DNA of 64,000 bases from Pseudoips prasinana (GCA_951640165.1 OX621234.1:24060549-24124548), one strand, 5' to 3'; shown: positions 41,831-53,924, counted from the first letter of the stretch. Numbers and translations are program-made. The notes: a model not told the origin generated them from the sequence alone.

Positions 41831-42168
41831 CTTTAGTAGCGCTGTCATACATTTAGATTTCCTATGGAACCCTATCCATGCGATATTTTTTATAAACTTA
41901 ATTTTAAACTAATTATGTTTGAAACATTCTTGGTTTCTTGTATCAGAAAACAAGGACATTATAGTTGGTATTACCTATATAAATAGATATTAAAAAGTAG
42001 AACTCTGAAAATGTCTCAGTTTCATAAAGACAATGTAGGTATTGAATGTTACCAGAAATGAGAAATGAGAAAATATAAAATTTTATTTATTGACATATAC
42101 ACATATGATCAAAAATAATAGCACCATCGTAAGTAAATTTAAATTAATAAATGTGCAGAAATTACATC

Positions 42169-42342
42169 AAACTACCGGCGATCATTAAAATGTTGTAATT
42201 TCTTACTTTACTAGTTTTAATATAATATTCAGATATTCGTTATTTCCATTTGGTAAGTCAAATGAAAATAACGAATATCAGAATATTATATTGAAACTAG
42301 TAAACTAAGAAATTACAACATTTTAATGATCGCCGGTAGTTT
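42169..42342. repeat. Long near-perfect palindrome (84-bp arms)
   Basis: Arms 42169-42252 and 42259-42342 are 84 bases each with about four mismatches, separated by GTAAGT. Such a structure could be a hairpin-type MITE or encode a long hairpin RNA. No protein and no clear target duplication are visible. Confidence 0.93.
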
Positions 42343-42789
42343 GTATCTCAGAGTGCTATGAATATCAGAGTGCAAAAATATGTAAAAAAGTCAAAAGAAC
42401 TAAAGTCCGAGTATAGAATACTTTTATTGAAAATAATGTAAACAAGAGTATCCCGTCTACAAATTCATTCTTTATTTTCCCCTACATCAGTAGTAGTATC
42501 CAAGTCCGGAAGCCTTATCGTACCTGTAAGTACTTATGAAGGGAAAAATAAACACTAAAATATTTAGGCGAGAATTTTTTCTTCCTTAACTGTTATATTA
42601 TTCATGAATTTATACTAGAATTAATAATAGACTATACAAGTCAACAAAATCATTAATGCTGTCTTTATATATAATAACTATATCGTCGTTTCTCTTTTTG
42701 TGCATCAACAAGTTGTTAATGCAAAGAAGGTATGATACAGCGGAAAAAAAGTATTTATTTATAACTAATCATAATCAACAATGATCAAC

Positions 42790-43690
42790 CATGAAACTTA
42801 TATATGAGTTTTAATATGAGAATGAGTCTGAATTCGAGTGTGAGTTTTATTGTCTTGTGCGATGTTGAGTATAAATATGAGCATGGGTTTGAGTAAGATT
42901 TATGAACGTACGTAATGAGTGCAATAGTAAAGTAACTAATAAATAAAGTATGAACATTATTGTTAAACTGACTATGAGCTTTAGGATGATGATTTAAGTA
43001 TGAGGTTGAGTATGATTTTTAATATGAGTTGATATATATATAATGTATGATTAATTATATTTCTAGTTAATGTATAGTTAGTTTAAATTTAAGTAATTTC
43101 ATAAAAAGTATTTATTTGAAGACATGTTTAACTTTAATTAAAAGTTTAAGATTTCAAACAAACTTTAAAATTGAGTTGGAGTACAAGTTCAATTACAAGT
43201 TAGAGTATAAATTTATAACTTCTTTGAGTCGAAATATTTATACTATATATTAGTATGGCTTTATGAAGTAGAACTGCAACGTACGCGCTGACTGGTATAA
43301 TTAATATACCCATTCAGTCTTAATTAAGAATACATCACAATAAACAAATTTATATTCGAACTCTAAGTTCGAATATTACTTTTAGTATTAATTTAAATAT
43401 ACGTTTAAATATAAGTTCTAGTATTAGTACAAATATTGATACAACTAATAATAATCAACAACTATCAGACTATTTAGTGTGGTAAAAATAATTTAAGTTT
43501 AAATAAGTATGCATTATGACAAAGATACCAATTTAGCGAAAATAATATTTTAAAAAACTTTACCAGATGTAATATAACTCTACATTTCATACTCAAATAC
43601 GAACCATTCTCCATACTCGAACTCAAACTCATTAAAGTAATAATCAACCTCATACTCGAACTCAATGTGAAGCTCATTAAACTTAAACGT
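42790..43690. repeat. Cryptic GAGTATGA-type simple repeat
   Basis: At 42790-43040 and 43160-43210 the strings ATGAGT, GAGTATGA and TTGAGTATGA recur irregularly. At 43580-43690 the complementary strings (CATACTCGAACTCAA) recur. This gives an inverted arrangement of degenerate simple sequence with no coding pattern. Confidence 0.5.
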
Positions 43691-44128
43691 ATACTTTTAA
43701 TCTCATTCCTAAGCTTATGCAGAAATTCACTTATCAGTGCAATACGAATAAATTTCTAGAAATTATATTAATATCTGAAATCCATATAAACCTCCAGCCA
43801 GCACAGTTTGTGTACACCTTGTTTACACACCACATGAAACACTAGTGCCATTTGATTGGACAATTATGAAAACAGTTCATTTCACCTGTCGTGATTGACA
43901 TTATTGAGTTGACAGCTGACGGAAGTACATATTATTTGTTGATTTAAGAGAAATGAATGTTCAAAGGGAATAATATCGATTTATTTTGCAATATATGGTG
44001 AATAAAATGTAAATAAAATAAAATTAGGTAATGATATCATAATAAGAGATGTTTAGGTGAGAAATATATTTCAAGATGATACTTGAATAGTTTCTTAATT
44101 TACAGATATAATTAAATACATTAAAACC
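43691..44128. other. Spacer, nothing recognised
   Basis: AT-rich, no supported feature. Confidence 0.35.
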
Positions 44129-44132
44129 TCAC

Positions 44133-44329
44133 CTTTTTCTTGGCTTACGTCGAGGTCGCCGGCGTTCGCCTTCCAATTCGTTCTCGAGGCCTCGCCGACG
44201 CGGGCCCGATGCTCCCCGACGTCGCTCCAGCTTGCGGTCTTGCTGGGCCTCGCGGATTGCTTCCACTACGGCCACTCTTGGCACGCAGTCATCCTCCTCA
44301 ATAGGTTTCGGTGTCTGCGGTGCGCCCAT
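44133..44329 (-). CDS. Candidate first coding exon of a host gene
   Basis: Leftward frame from ATG at 44329 (MGAPQTPKPIEEDDCVPRVA, then VVEAIREAQQDRKLERRRGA) to a consensus 5' splice site AAAAAG|GTGAGG at 44133/44132. That is 65 codons plus two bases, highly charged, ending in a Lys/Arg-rich stretch. The frame is also open upstream (residues IRDNISSWVLWWRQRHLR) to a TGA near 44410, so an earlier exon may splice in. The DNA is GC- and CpG-rich, unlike everything around it except LINE fragments, and no transposon motif is present. I do not recognise the protein. The next exon is not found within the window. Confidence 0.4.
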
Positions 44330-44399
44330 CCGAAGATGGCGTTGACGCCACCACAGCACCCACGAACTGATGTTGTCGCGAATCTTGATATTGAACGCA

Positions 44400-45020
44400 C
44401 CAGCGGCAAATCAACTTCAGCGGCGTCACGTCCACTGGATCTATTTACGATCGGAACGTGTCAGACCCGGTCGGCGTTTTCTTAAAACTAACTTACGCAC
44501 TAACGGCAGGCTCAGCTGGCAGTGAAAGCGGTCGTGAAGCGATGATTGGTGAACTCAGCAATTGCTCTTTCATCACGGGTGACGTCGAACGGAATCATGT
44601 CCACGTACGGTTCGTACACAAGCATAAGCATTCGATTACACTACGGTATGTTAACCTAAACTTATAGATAGTTGGCAGGAATGTAACGGCAGTATTGGTG
44701 CTTGTTTCTACATTATTTTTAAGTATCGCCACCCGGGTGTTTTGGCGTAGCCATGGCGACGGCTTGGCTGTTGTCGGTGTTCGCGGGTGTCGACATGACG
44801 GGTGCGCGCGGTATGGTGAGCGGTGCAAGCGTGCCGCGCGATGGCTCGTGGCGTCACTCAACAGATGTCGGGTTGGGTAGGTTACGTAATATAGTGCGTA
44901 CCGAGCGCGCGGCGTGTGTGCGCGACGACGCTGAACGCGCGAGTGCCGCGGAGCCTCCACTCGACTGGAAGCGACACCCCCACCCCCTAAACCGCCCGAC
45001 ACCCCCACACTACCTGTAGC
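44400..45020. promoter_or_regulatory. CpG-rich block, possible promoter
   Basis: About 600 bases dense in CG, including runs such as GTACCGAGCGCGCGGCGTGT. On the + strand a strong start context GTAGCCATGGCG (ATG at 44753) opens a hydrophobic MATAWLLSVFAGV that reaches a GTGAGC 5' splice-like site near 44815. This could be a bidirectional promoter with a small + strand first exon. It is inference from composition and context only. Confidence 0.3.
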
Positions 45021-45884
45021 CGACCTATTGTCCTTACCCAATATTTTTTGGTCACAATGTTCTCATAATACTACTTTTTAACTCCTTGTTGTCATGTACT
45101 GCAGTGACAACAAATGCTTTTATATTTTATAATAGCTTTAATATTCTGTAAAATCAAATCGGGTCCGAAGGAGTATTCTATTGAGTATTTTAATTTTAGC
45201 TAGATTTGTGCTAAGGTGTCATTTTACTACAAGAGTTTCAGTTTTTTTACTAATTTATTATTATTTTTTTTAAATCGTAATAATATCATAACATATATTT
45301 TTTTTCATCAATACATGTTGTGCTTCCTATATATTAGATTTCAGATCACATCTACCAAGACACATATGCAGTTGCTGCATAGAGCTATATAGTGACCAAT
45401 GTCCAATTTTAGAATATTAGCCAAAATGTGAAATTTTATTCAGTGTAGTTTCAGTAGTAAATTTAAGTTATATAAAAATTTAAGGCATTTACACGAATAA
45501 TTTTACTCTGTAGACATGCACGTGTGGACAATTAAATTCCTTACCATCTCTATAGCTTCGCCGTAGTAGGATAATGAGAACGAGTCGGTGGTAGCGACTA
45601 GCGAGAGTAGGCCGTAATGTTTTTATTAGGTCAGACGTGGGGTCTCAAGGTCGCACAGTGAACAGCCACTTCGATTTAGTTTACGAGTACTCTTAACAGT
45701 CAGACATGTGTATAATATTGGACGCAATGCGTAAAATTAAATTTACTAAATTTGTAATTTGGTCTTCATCTGGATGTTTGAGAGACACGAAGTTCCTTTT
45801 TTAATGTAAATAATAAAAACTAAAGATTAACTATCGACCATTTTTATAGTTTAGAGCAGCCGATAAATACGCGCCAATAAAAAC
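45021..45884. other. Spacer, nothing recognised
   Basis: AT-rich with homopolymer runs; no supported feature. Confidence 0.35.
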
Positions 45885-46545
45885 GGGCCGAATGGCGAGG
45901 TTGGTAAAAACTTGCCTTTCACGCCGCAGGCACGCACCTATATAGGATAGGTTCGATTCCCAACCAGGACAGATATTTGTGTTGATGAACACGTCCGTTT
46001 ATCCTGAGTCTGCGTGTAACCGTTACTAATATTATAAATGCGATAGTAACTGTCTGTCTGTCGCTCTTTCACGCCAAAACCAGAACTCTAACATAAAATT
46101 TGGTAAAATTTTGAGCCTAAGAAAGGGCATAGGCTACTTTTTAATGCGAAAAAGGGTTGAAACGGGGTGAAAAGTTGTAAGGAAGTATCGTAATTTTGGA
46201 GCTGAAAGCTTGAAAATTATTTTTAGGCTGTTGATTCGATATAAATATATATTATTTTCAAGGGTGTAAAATAACAACAAGGAATAGGGTATGAAAGTTT
46301 GTATGGAAATATGTCAGGTTTATGTGAATGTTTTATAAGTTTGAGACAAGGGACACAATATTAAATATATTCTGATGTAACATTTAGAGTCATTACACAA
46401 TGTGAGGATGAACAAACGGGCACAGCTAGTTATCTATATAAGTACCTTGGTATTTACAGAACAAAAAAAGCTATACTACAAGCTCTGCTTAGTTTGGGAT
46501 CAGATCAGACAGAAATCCGTGTGTGATTAATGTCCCAGGATATTA
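45885..46545 (+). repeat. tRNA-derived SINE split by a Helitron
   Basis: The left part (45885-46020) starts GGGCCGAATGGCGAGGTTGG and reaches GAGTCTGCGTGTAAC. The right part (46431-46545) resumes TATCTATATAAGTA and continues to TTAGTTTGGGATCAGA and TGTCCCAGGATATTA. Both match the uninterrupted copy at 4212-4475. Confidence 0.8.
46021..46430 (+). mobile_element. Non-autonomous Helitron inserted in the SINE
   Basis: It starts near TACTAATATTATAAATGCGA and ends GGGCACAGCTAGT, the usual lepidopteran short-Helitron ends. It lies exactly where the SINE is interrupted, with no target duplication, as expected for Helitrons. Non-coding. Confidence 0.75.
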
Positions 46546-46782
46546 TTACATTACATTAAGATAGTCTAGTAGCGTGTTCTGTCATATCATTTAAAAGCTT
46601 TTAAGGCATTTTAAATAGACCTTAAAGAAAGTCTTATGATCTTATTTAAGAAATCCTGAATAAATATTGTCAATTAATTCATGACTACAGAATTTATTTA
46701 ATCAAGACCAGTGGCTTTGAATTTAATAAAAATATCTTGAGACTGCTGCTATAACTAACTATATAACTGCTGAATAGAGCAA

Positions 46783-46868
46783 GACCGGCAATTGTGGAGA
46801 TCTTTGGGGAAGCCTTTGTCCAGCAGTGGACTTCTTTCGGCTAATATGATGATGATGATGATGATGAT
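46783..46868 (+). repeat. RTE-type 3' tail with (ATG)n
   Basis: GGGGAAGCCTTTGTCCAGCA, then GTGGACTTCTTTCGGC and seven ATG units. Matches the 3' end of the RTE LINE at 49345-49400 in inverse orientation. Confidence 0.75.
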
Positions 46869-47060
46869 CTTGGGACAACTAACATACTTCCATTCTCAAA
46901 CTGGGCAAATCCTGTACTATAGCAATAATACAACTGATAAACTTATGTATATATTTACACTAAGACACAGAACTAATCATCGTGTTCATCACAAAAGATT
47001 TGTCACGACCTCTGGCTCTGCAGGTAGGGTCACTAATCACTAGATCAGACCACAACAGAC
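46869..47060 (-). repeat. Degenerate SINE, leftward
   Basis: The order (CAAACTGGGCAAATCCTGTA, then CGTGTTCATCACAAAAGATT, then a decayed box B region) parallels the leftward SINE at 36790-37040. Confidence 0.45.
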
Positions 47061-47121
47061 CAGTCAGTGTCAGTCAATAAGCTGTTACAATTACTATTCG
47101 CGTGTGAGATATTGCGAAATT

Positions 47122-47490
47122 GACTGCCTCGTTGGTCTAGTGGTAGCGTGTTCAACCGCAGTAAATGAGGTCCTGGGTTCAAAGTCCGGGTCGGGCCAAA
47201 AAGTGATTTTGGGATTTTTCCGTAAAAATAATTTTCTCAGTATCAGCCCGAAGTCTAGAAGTTGGAAGTATTACATCCGCGTGCCTCGGAGAGCACGTAA
47301 AGTCATCGGTTCTTTAATCTCTTTCTGGTCGTGTCGCTAGTCGTCCCATCGGATTGGAGTGATGGAATAGAAAGTGCCCCTGAGTTTGCGCACACACTTG
47401 TGCACTATAATATGTCCTGCTTAATTAGCTAATCTGCATTGAGAATGGCCACCGTGGCCGAAATTCGGCCGGGAAGACATCATCATAATT
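47122..47490 (+). repeat. tRNA-derived SINE, well preserved
   Basis: Box A TGGTCTAGTGG (47133-47143) and box B GGTTCAAAGTCC (47176-47187) are intact Pol III promoter elements. The body includes AGTGATTTTGGGATTTTTCC and TGGCCACCGTGGCCG, with a CATCATCATAA tail. It could still be transcribed. Confidence 0.85.
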
Positions 47491-48974
47491 GCCAAATTTA
47501 CGTGGAGTAAATAATAATATTGATTATTTATTTTAGTTGTAATTAATGTGTTAATGAATGTTATTTAAAATTATATAATAACACTATACAATAAGAATTT
47601 ACAATTTTCATTATTTAAAAGTGTACAAATCGAAAACAAACAAGTTGTTGTAACACATCATAACTGGTAGTCAGAGGTGGGGCAGAGTAGAGTTGTTTGT
47701 CACAGTGTATTTAACTGTTTGACTGCCGCGATGACATAACAATATTTTTTTTATTGTTTGAACTCCGTGCGCCGTCCGGTGGCAGACAAAGGGTTAAATA
47801 GCGAGCGCTGCCTTTAGAGGGGCACTTTTGTCCGAGACTTGAGGAGAATGTTGCTCTACCCCCCGTCGGTTCTATCTGACTCTGAGTACCTGCATTATTA
47901 CAGATAAGTATGTTGTTATAACTGTCCTTATTTATATTTTTACATTACAAAATAAATTATTTTATTAAATTAATATATGTTCGTTGATCTACACTGATAT
48001 TTTGTGTTTTATAAACAAAAACGACATATTTAAATAAATATTTATTTTAGCTATGAAGTTTTATTTTATGTTTTCATATGACTCGCGCGCGCTGCTTGTA
48101 ATGAGGAACTTAAATTAATGCATCATAAACGAAGAAGAAAAGTCATAATTCATTCATCAAACATTATTTAATTAACTCAAAATATACTAATTTATTTTCT
48201 ATATATTTTTTTAAATATGAGACTGCTGCGAGTGTTGAAAAATAATACTCAAAAATATTGTAGGTATATTTTTAAAAAATGTAGGAATTTAATAGAACTT
48301 AATTTAGACGCAACTGTTCTAAGTTCTTAACTTTATCGTATAACTTTATAATATGCCTACATATACGTTAAAGTTACCTGGTAATAGATTTAATTATTAT
48401 TTATAATTAGAGAGGTTCTTGTAAAATGTTAGACCATAGTGTCAATTTTATGATGAAGGGTAGCATTTAAGCTAAGGATAACATTTTTACATCATCTTCT
48501 CCACAATATCAGGTAATTAACATCATCATCAACATTGTTCTGAGTTAAGTAGTAGAGTGTTTTTGTTGGAGACAACGTCCGCCGTGGCTCAGTTTTTATA
48601 TAACCTGCTTGATCCCTATTGTTCTTGGATTTGATCAACGCGCAAGGCAAATATTTGTGTTGTGTACTGTCCACTATCCGATTCTAAATTGTAGCGGTCA
48701 TTTAAATAAGGATCATAAATAATATCAGATTTAAATTACCTACTTTATTATTTTTGATTTTGTAAAGGAAATAAACGGTTATATATTTGGACAAAGTAGC
48801 TAAATGTGGACCAACAATCGGTAGGTTAGACATGCCCTACCAACTCTATTTAAATATATGTAAGTTTGCCAAACATTTACAAAATATGACATATGTTATT
48901 AAGACCAATAACTTAAATTACGTGGTATTCAATAATAACAATGGAAACCTTCCAGAAGCAAGCATATTCCTTTC
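47491..48974. other. Spacer, nothing recognised
   Basis: AT-rich; no supported gene or named repeat. Confidence 0.35.
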
Positions 48975-49095
48975 TTAAACGCCGGAATTGCACACGCCCT
49001 GGTATCGCGACTATCCATGGGCAGCAGCGATCACTTGCTATCAGGTGAACCACTTGTTTGTTCACCTTGCTATTCACTAATAGAAAAAAAAATAA
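48975..49095 (+). repeat. LINE 3'-tail fragment
   Basis: GCCGGAATTGCACACGCCCT, then CCATGGGCAGCAGCGATCAC and TATCAGGTGAACCA with an A-rich end. Same tail type as the LINE at 31021-33720, opposite orientation. Confidence 0.6.
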
Positions 49096-49344
49096 GTTTA
49101 TCAATCCGATCGCATAATAGAGTATCTTTTGTATGATTTCTACCTTGTATGTGAACAGTTCATTGACAATTATTTAATTCTTCAGTGGAAAATATCTTTG
49201 GAGTGGTTTAAGTATTAACTTTGTTTAAATCAGTGGTAAATAGAAGTACCTTTCATCCTTACATTATTACGAGAAAAAAATTAAAAGAGCACACCCCATA
49301 TATGTACATGGTGGTATGATCCAATATAAATACAGTAAATTTAA

Positions 49345-50165
49345 ATTGATCATCATCATATCAGCCAAAAGACGTCCACCGCTGGACAAAGGCCTCCCGC
49401 AAAGATCTTCACAATTGCCGGTCTTGCGCTATTCGCATCCATCGGTTCCAGCGACCCGCACCAGTTTATCGGTCCATCTTGTTGAGGGCCTGTCCACGCT
49501 GCGTCTTCCGGTTCATGGTCGCCATTCTAGAACCTTTTTACCCCAACAACCGTCGGTTTTACGAGCAATGTGCCCCGCCCACTTCAGCTTAGCAATTCGT
49601 CGGGTTATGATTTCAACACTTCTGATTCGATCTCGCAGGAAAACTCCGAGCATAGCCATCTCCATTGCTTTTTGAGTGATCCTGAGCCTTTTTATAAAGT
49701 CCATCGTAAGCGACCATGTCTCTGTTCCGTAAGTCAACACTTTGCAACCCACACTGGTCGAAGACTTTCGAGTTGAGACACTGCGGTATTTTGGACGAGA
49801 AGTTGTTACGTAGTTTCCCGAACGCTGCTCAGCTGAGTTGGATTCTACGATTCAATTGAGTGAGTGCAATATGAAGCTTCGACATGATGTTCATCTTATC
49901 CATGTTTATTTCCAGACCCACTTGTCGAGAAATTTTTCTGAGGTCATCGAGCATTGTACCGAGATCTTCTTAGGTCTAATATGTCATCGCCGAGTCAAAG
50001 GTGAGTGATGCACTCGCAATTGAGATTGATGCCAAAGCCTTTCCAGTCCAGAAGCTTTTTTCGGAGATATAACCACTCCATGTCTCACGCGTCGCTGCAA
50101 TTTGATAGGTTTCGAGTTCTGGCCCTGGAGCTGCACTGACAAAGTGACGTTTTGATACAAACATA
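49345..50165 (-). pseudogene. RTE-clade LINE 3' fragment
   Basis: Leftward pieces in order: an RT segment with the core RRVRHGVVISPK and WKGFGINLNCECITHL (about 50110-49985), a LRKISRQVGLEINMDKMNIM-like stretch (about 49960-49880), then LTYGTETWSLTMDFIKRLRI, QKAMEMAMLGVFLRDRI and IAKLKWAGHIARKTDG (49752-49513). These are the RT end and C-terminal domain of RTE-type elements. Frameshifts and stops are present. The 3' UTR ends in a GGCTGATATGATGATG tail at about 49345, which is shared with several short repeats in the window. Confidence 0.8.
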
Positions 50166-50204
50166 ATAATATACTACCTTTTTTTTGTAAATTCATACTG
50201 TTAT

Positions 50205-52636
50205 ATTTGTACTAATACTACTTATATAAAATTATACTTATATAAATTAGGAGTAATATCAAAACATTCATGATAGACTCCTGAATATTACAGATACCAT
50301 TAAAATATATTTCGTATTTTTATAACATGTTAATTTTAAACATACAAGGAATAAGATAATAATATAAAAACTTGCCAATTACATACATTTTTAACTTATA
50401 TACCTCTTACTTACCAACATACTCTGTTGTAATTTAATTTCTAATTTAATTTATTAAGTTACAAATAAGTAGTCCCAAGCTGGAATCTGTATCACTTGTA
50501 CTGCTGCAGCTTCATGAAGTGATGATTGTTTATATTTTAACATTTAGGTCGAATATCAAAATTAACATGATGATTCCCTGAATCGAATGTCACAGAAACC
50601 AAATAAAGTACTTTTCTTGTTTTCACAAGCTGGCTATTTTACTTTTACTATTTCATAATAAAACTTGCAAGGCATATTATTATATAAACAGATGTCATGG
50701 TTAAACAATAACACTTATATAAAATTATACTAAGCAATTTGTTTCATCATTATTTTTAAATTTACAAGTTATTTTCGAGAGTCAATACTTCAACTTAGTA
50801 AAATAAAATAGGTCATGTTCTGCAAACTCGCATTTATTACATCGTTGTATTTGTACAGCTTCAGTTTCATAAAGTGATATGTCTGTAAGCTTACAGTAAC
50901 ATTTAGGTCGAACATCATAATTAACATGATGATTCCCTGAATATCACAGAAACTTCATCTTAGTTTTTAAATTTACTGGCTATTTTACTTTATACTATTT
51001 ACTATAAAAACGTGTAAGACATATTTTAAACGTGTAAAACAAAGTTCACTGTTAAACAATAATACTTATTTAAAACTGCAGTTGTACAAATACAACTATG
51101 TTATAAATGAGAATTTGCAAAACATGACCTATGTTCTGCAAATTCACATTTATTACATAGTTGTATTTGTACAGCTGCAATTTCATGAAGTGGTGTGTCT
51201 TTTAAGATTTTGCACTATTTAGGATTAATATCAAAATATTCATGATAGACCCCTGAATATAACGGAAACCATTAAAATATATTTCGTATTTTTAGAACAT
51301 GTTAATTTTAAACCTACAAGGAACAAGTTAATAATAAAAACACATTACAATTACATTTTAAACTCATGTACCTCTTACTTACCAACGTGCTCTGATGTAA
51401 TTTTCTTTATAATCTAATTTATTTATATACAAATAAATAGTCCAAAGCAATATAAAAATTATACTTAGCAATTTGTTTCATCTTTATTACTTATTTTACA
51501 AATTGTTTTCGAGAGTCAATACTTCGCCTAGGTAAAATAAAATAGGTCATGTTCTGCAAACTCGCATTTATTACATAGTTGTATTTGTACAGCTGCAGTT
51601 TCATGAACTGATATGTGTGTAAGGATTTTGCACCATTTAGGATTAATATCAAAATATTCATGATAGACTCCTGAATATTACAGAAACCATTAAAAATATA
51701 TTTCGTATTTTTATAAAACGTCAATTTTAAACCTTCAAGGAAAAAGTTAATAAAATATACACATGCCAATTACATTTTAACCTATGTATCTCTTACTTTC
51801 CAACATAGTTCGTTGTAATTTCCTTTCTAATCTAATTTATTTAGTAAGAAATAAGTGGTCACCGGCTGGAAGCTGCAACACTTATACTACTGTATCTTAA
51901 CAAAGTGATGATTATTCTATAAGATTACTATAACATTTAGGTCGAACATCATAATTAACATGATGATTTCCTGAATGCCAAAAAAACTAAATGAACTATT
52001 TTTCTTGACTTTACAAACTGGCTCTTTTACTTTTTACTATCTACTTGTAAAACTTGCAAGGCATATAATTATATAAACAAATTTCGCCGTTAAACAATTC
52101 TAATTATATAAAATTATACTAAGCACTTTGTTTCATCTTTATTACTTAGTTTAAAAGTTGTTTTCAAGAGTCAATACTTCACCTTAGTAAAATAAAATAG
52201 TTCATGTTCTGCAAACTCGCATTTATTACATAGTTGTATTTGTAGAGCTACAGTTTCATGAAGTGATGTGTCTTTTAAGATTTTCTACTATTTAGGATTA
52301 ATATCAAAATATTCATGATAGACTGCTGAATATTACAGAAACCATTAAAAATGTATTTCTTTTTTTATAACATGTTAATTTTAAACCTACAAGGAACCAG
52401 ATAATAATAAAAATACATGCCAATTACATTTTAAACTTTGTAACTCTTACTTACCAATTTACTCTGATGTAATTTCCTTTCTAATTTGAATGTTTTTGTA
52501 ACAAATGAGTGATGCATCTTCATGAAGTGATCATTGTTCTATAAGGTTGCTATAACATTTAGGCCTATTATCATAATTGACATGATGATTCCCTGAATTT
52601 TGACATTTAGGGAATCATCATGTTATATATCATATA
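50205..52636. repeat. Satellite array, block 1
   Basis: Recurring strings such as TCATGATAGACTCCTGAATA, ATTAACATGATGATTCCCTG and CTTGCAAGGCATATTATTAT occur at intervals of several hundred bases. This block mixes the main unit with the extra module (CTGCAAACTCGCATTTATTA, at about 50822, 51558 and 52209). Copies differ by roughly one base in ten and by deletions. Non-coding. Confidence 0.85.
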
Positions 52637-53924
52637 TTAGGTCTTTACCTATGAAATTGCCGTTCTGCAGTACTGGCCATTTCAAATCAAAATAATTTTT
52701 GTTTGGCTAAGAATTCTAATTTCAAATTAATTTTATTTTAAAAACATGGATTCTTTTTTCCAAAAGTGGTCATTTCTTTATTGATTAGTGTTACATTTTC
52801 ATCGCATTTCAATCTTTTTCGTCATCATGGATACGTTAAAAATTCGAGTAATTATGGAATATGAGTACCGTCGTGGCAGCAACGCGGCACAAGCGGCACG
52901 CAACATCAACGACGTTTACGGAGCTAACACTACAAACCAACGCACCACCTGTTATTGGTTTGCTCGCTTCCGTTCTGGAAATTTCGACCTGAAAAATGAA
53001 CCTCGCGGTCGTCCGAAGACTTTGGTCGACAATGACGAATTAAAGGCGGTTGTGGAAGCTGATGATACACAATCTACGGCTGAATTAGCAGCAGCTTTCG
53101 ACGTTAGCGTCAAAACAATATTGGTCCATTTGCGTCAAATTGGCAAGGTAAAAAAGCTTGACAAATGGGTGCCCCACGAACTCAATGATCGCCAGCGCGA
53201 AGTACGCGTCGAGACGTGCCTTGCACTGCTCAACAGACACACAAATGAAGGAATTTTGAACCGCATTGTTACCTGCGATGAAAAATGGATTCTGTTTGAT
53301 AACCGCAAGCGCTCAGCAAGTTGGTTGGATCCTGGTTCAGCACCTAAACAATGCCCTAAACGAAAACTTACCCCTAGAAAAGTGATGGTCACTGTTTGGT
53401 GGTCTAGCGCCGGTGTGATTCATCACAGCTTCTTACCAAACGGGGTGAGCATTACTGCAGATGTGTACTGTGAAGAACTGAGCACAATGATGGAGAAGCT
53501 GGCGCATCTCCAACCAGCATTGGTCAATCGCTCGTCTCCGCTGCTCCTGCACGACAACGCGCGACCTCATACTGCACAGCAGACGGTCTCCAAGTTGCAA
53601 GAACTGGGGTTGGAAGCTCTCCGTCATCCGCCCTACTCACCAGACCTTGCGCCTACAGACTACTACTTTTTCCAGAATTTGGATAACTTCTTGGCGGGAA
53701 AAAAATTCAATACCCGAGAGGCAGTACAAAATGCCTTTGAAGAATTTGTTGCCTCCCGTCCAGCTGATTTCTTTAAGAAGGGCATCAATAAACTGCCACT
53801 GCGATGGCAAAGATGCATTGATTGCATGGGTGATTACTTCGATTAATACAAATAAAAAAATTCATGAAAAAAATTCGTTTAAATTTTTTCATACAAAACG
53901 GCAATTTCATAGGTAAAGACCTAT
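52637..53924 (+). mobile_element. Complete mariner element (cecropia type)
   Basis: 26-bp perfect terminal inverted repeats: 52639-52664 and 53897-53922. They enclose a single intact transposase gene. Total length about 1.29 kb is normal for mariner. The flanks are TA-rich, but the exact TA duplication is ambiguous. Inserted in the satellite array. Confidence 0.92.
52827..53846 (+). CDS. Mariner transposase, intact
   Basis: This is 339 aa from the ATG at 52827 (MDTLKIRVIMEYEYRRG); typical mariner transposases are about 345 aa. N-terminal paired-type helix-turn-helix domains are followed by the WVPHEL motif, then the DD34D catalytic triad in TCDEKW (D151), LHDNARPH (D243) and YSPDLAPTDYYFF (D278), all three Asp present. 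The protein binds the 26-bp inverted repeats and moves the element by cut-and-paste into TA sites. No stop or frameshift is visible, so it may be active or only recently silent. The frame extends 13 codons upstream without a better start. Confidence 0.95.
   Translation: MDTLKIRVIMEYEYRRGSNAAQAARNINDVYGANTTNQRTTCYWFARFRSGNFDLKNEPRGRPKTLVDNDELKAVVEADDTQSTAELAAAFDVSVKTILVHLRQIGKVKKLDKWVPHELNDRQREVRVETCLALLNRHTNEGILNRIVTCDEKWILFDNRKRSASWLDPGSAPKQCPKRKLTPRKVMVTVWWSSAGVIHHSFLPNGVSITADVYCEELSTMMEKLAHLQPALVNRSSPLLLHDNARPHTAQQTVSKLQELGLEALRHPPYSPDLAPTDYYFFQNLDNFLAGKKFNTREAVQNAFEEFVASRPADFFKKGINKLPLRWQRCIDCMGDYFD

Noticed and set aside
44595..45041. 148-codon leftward open frame in the CpG-rich block
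   Set aside because: Low-complexity Arg/Pro/Ser-rich composition, as random CG-rich DNA gives; no splice logic connects it to the exon at 44133-44329.
47133..47187. tRNA gene from intact box A and box B
   Set aside because: The acceptor stem does not pair and the sequence continues into a SINE body.
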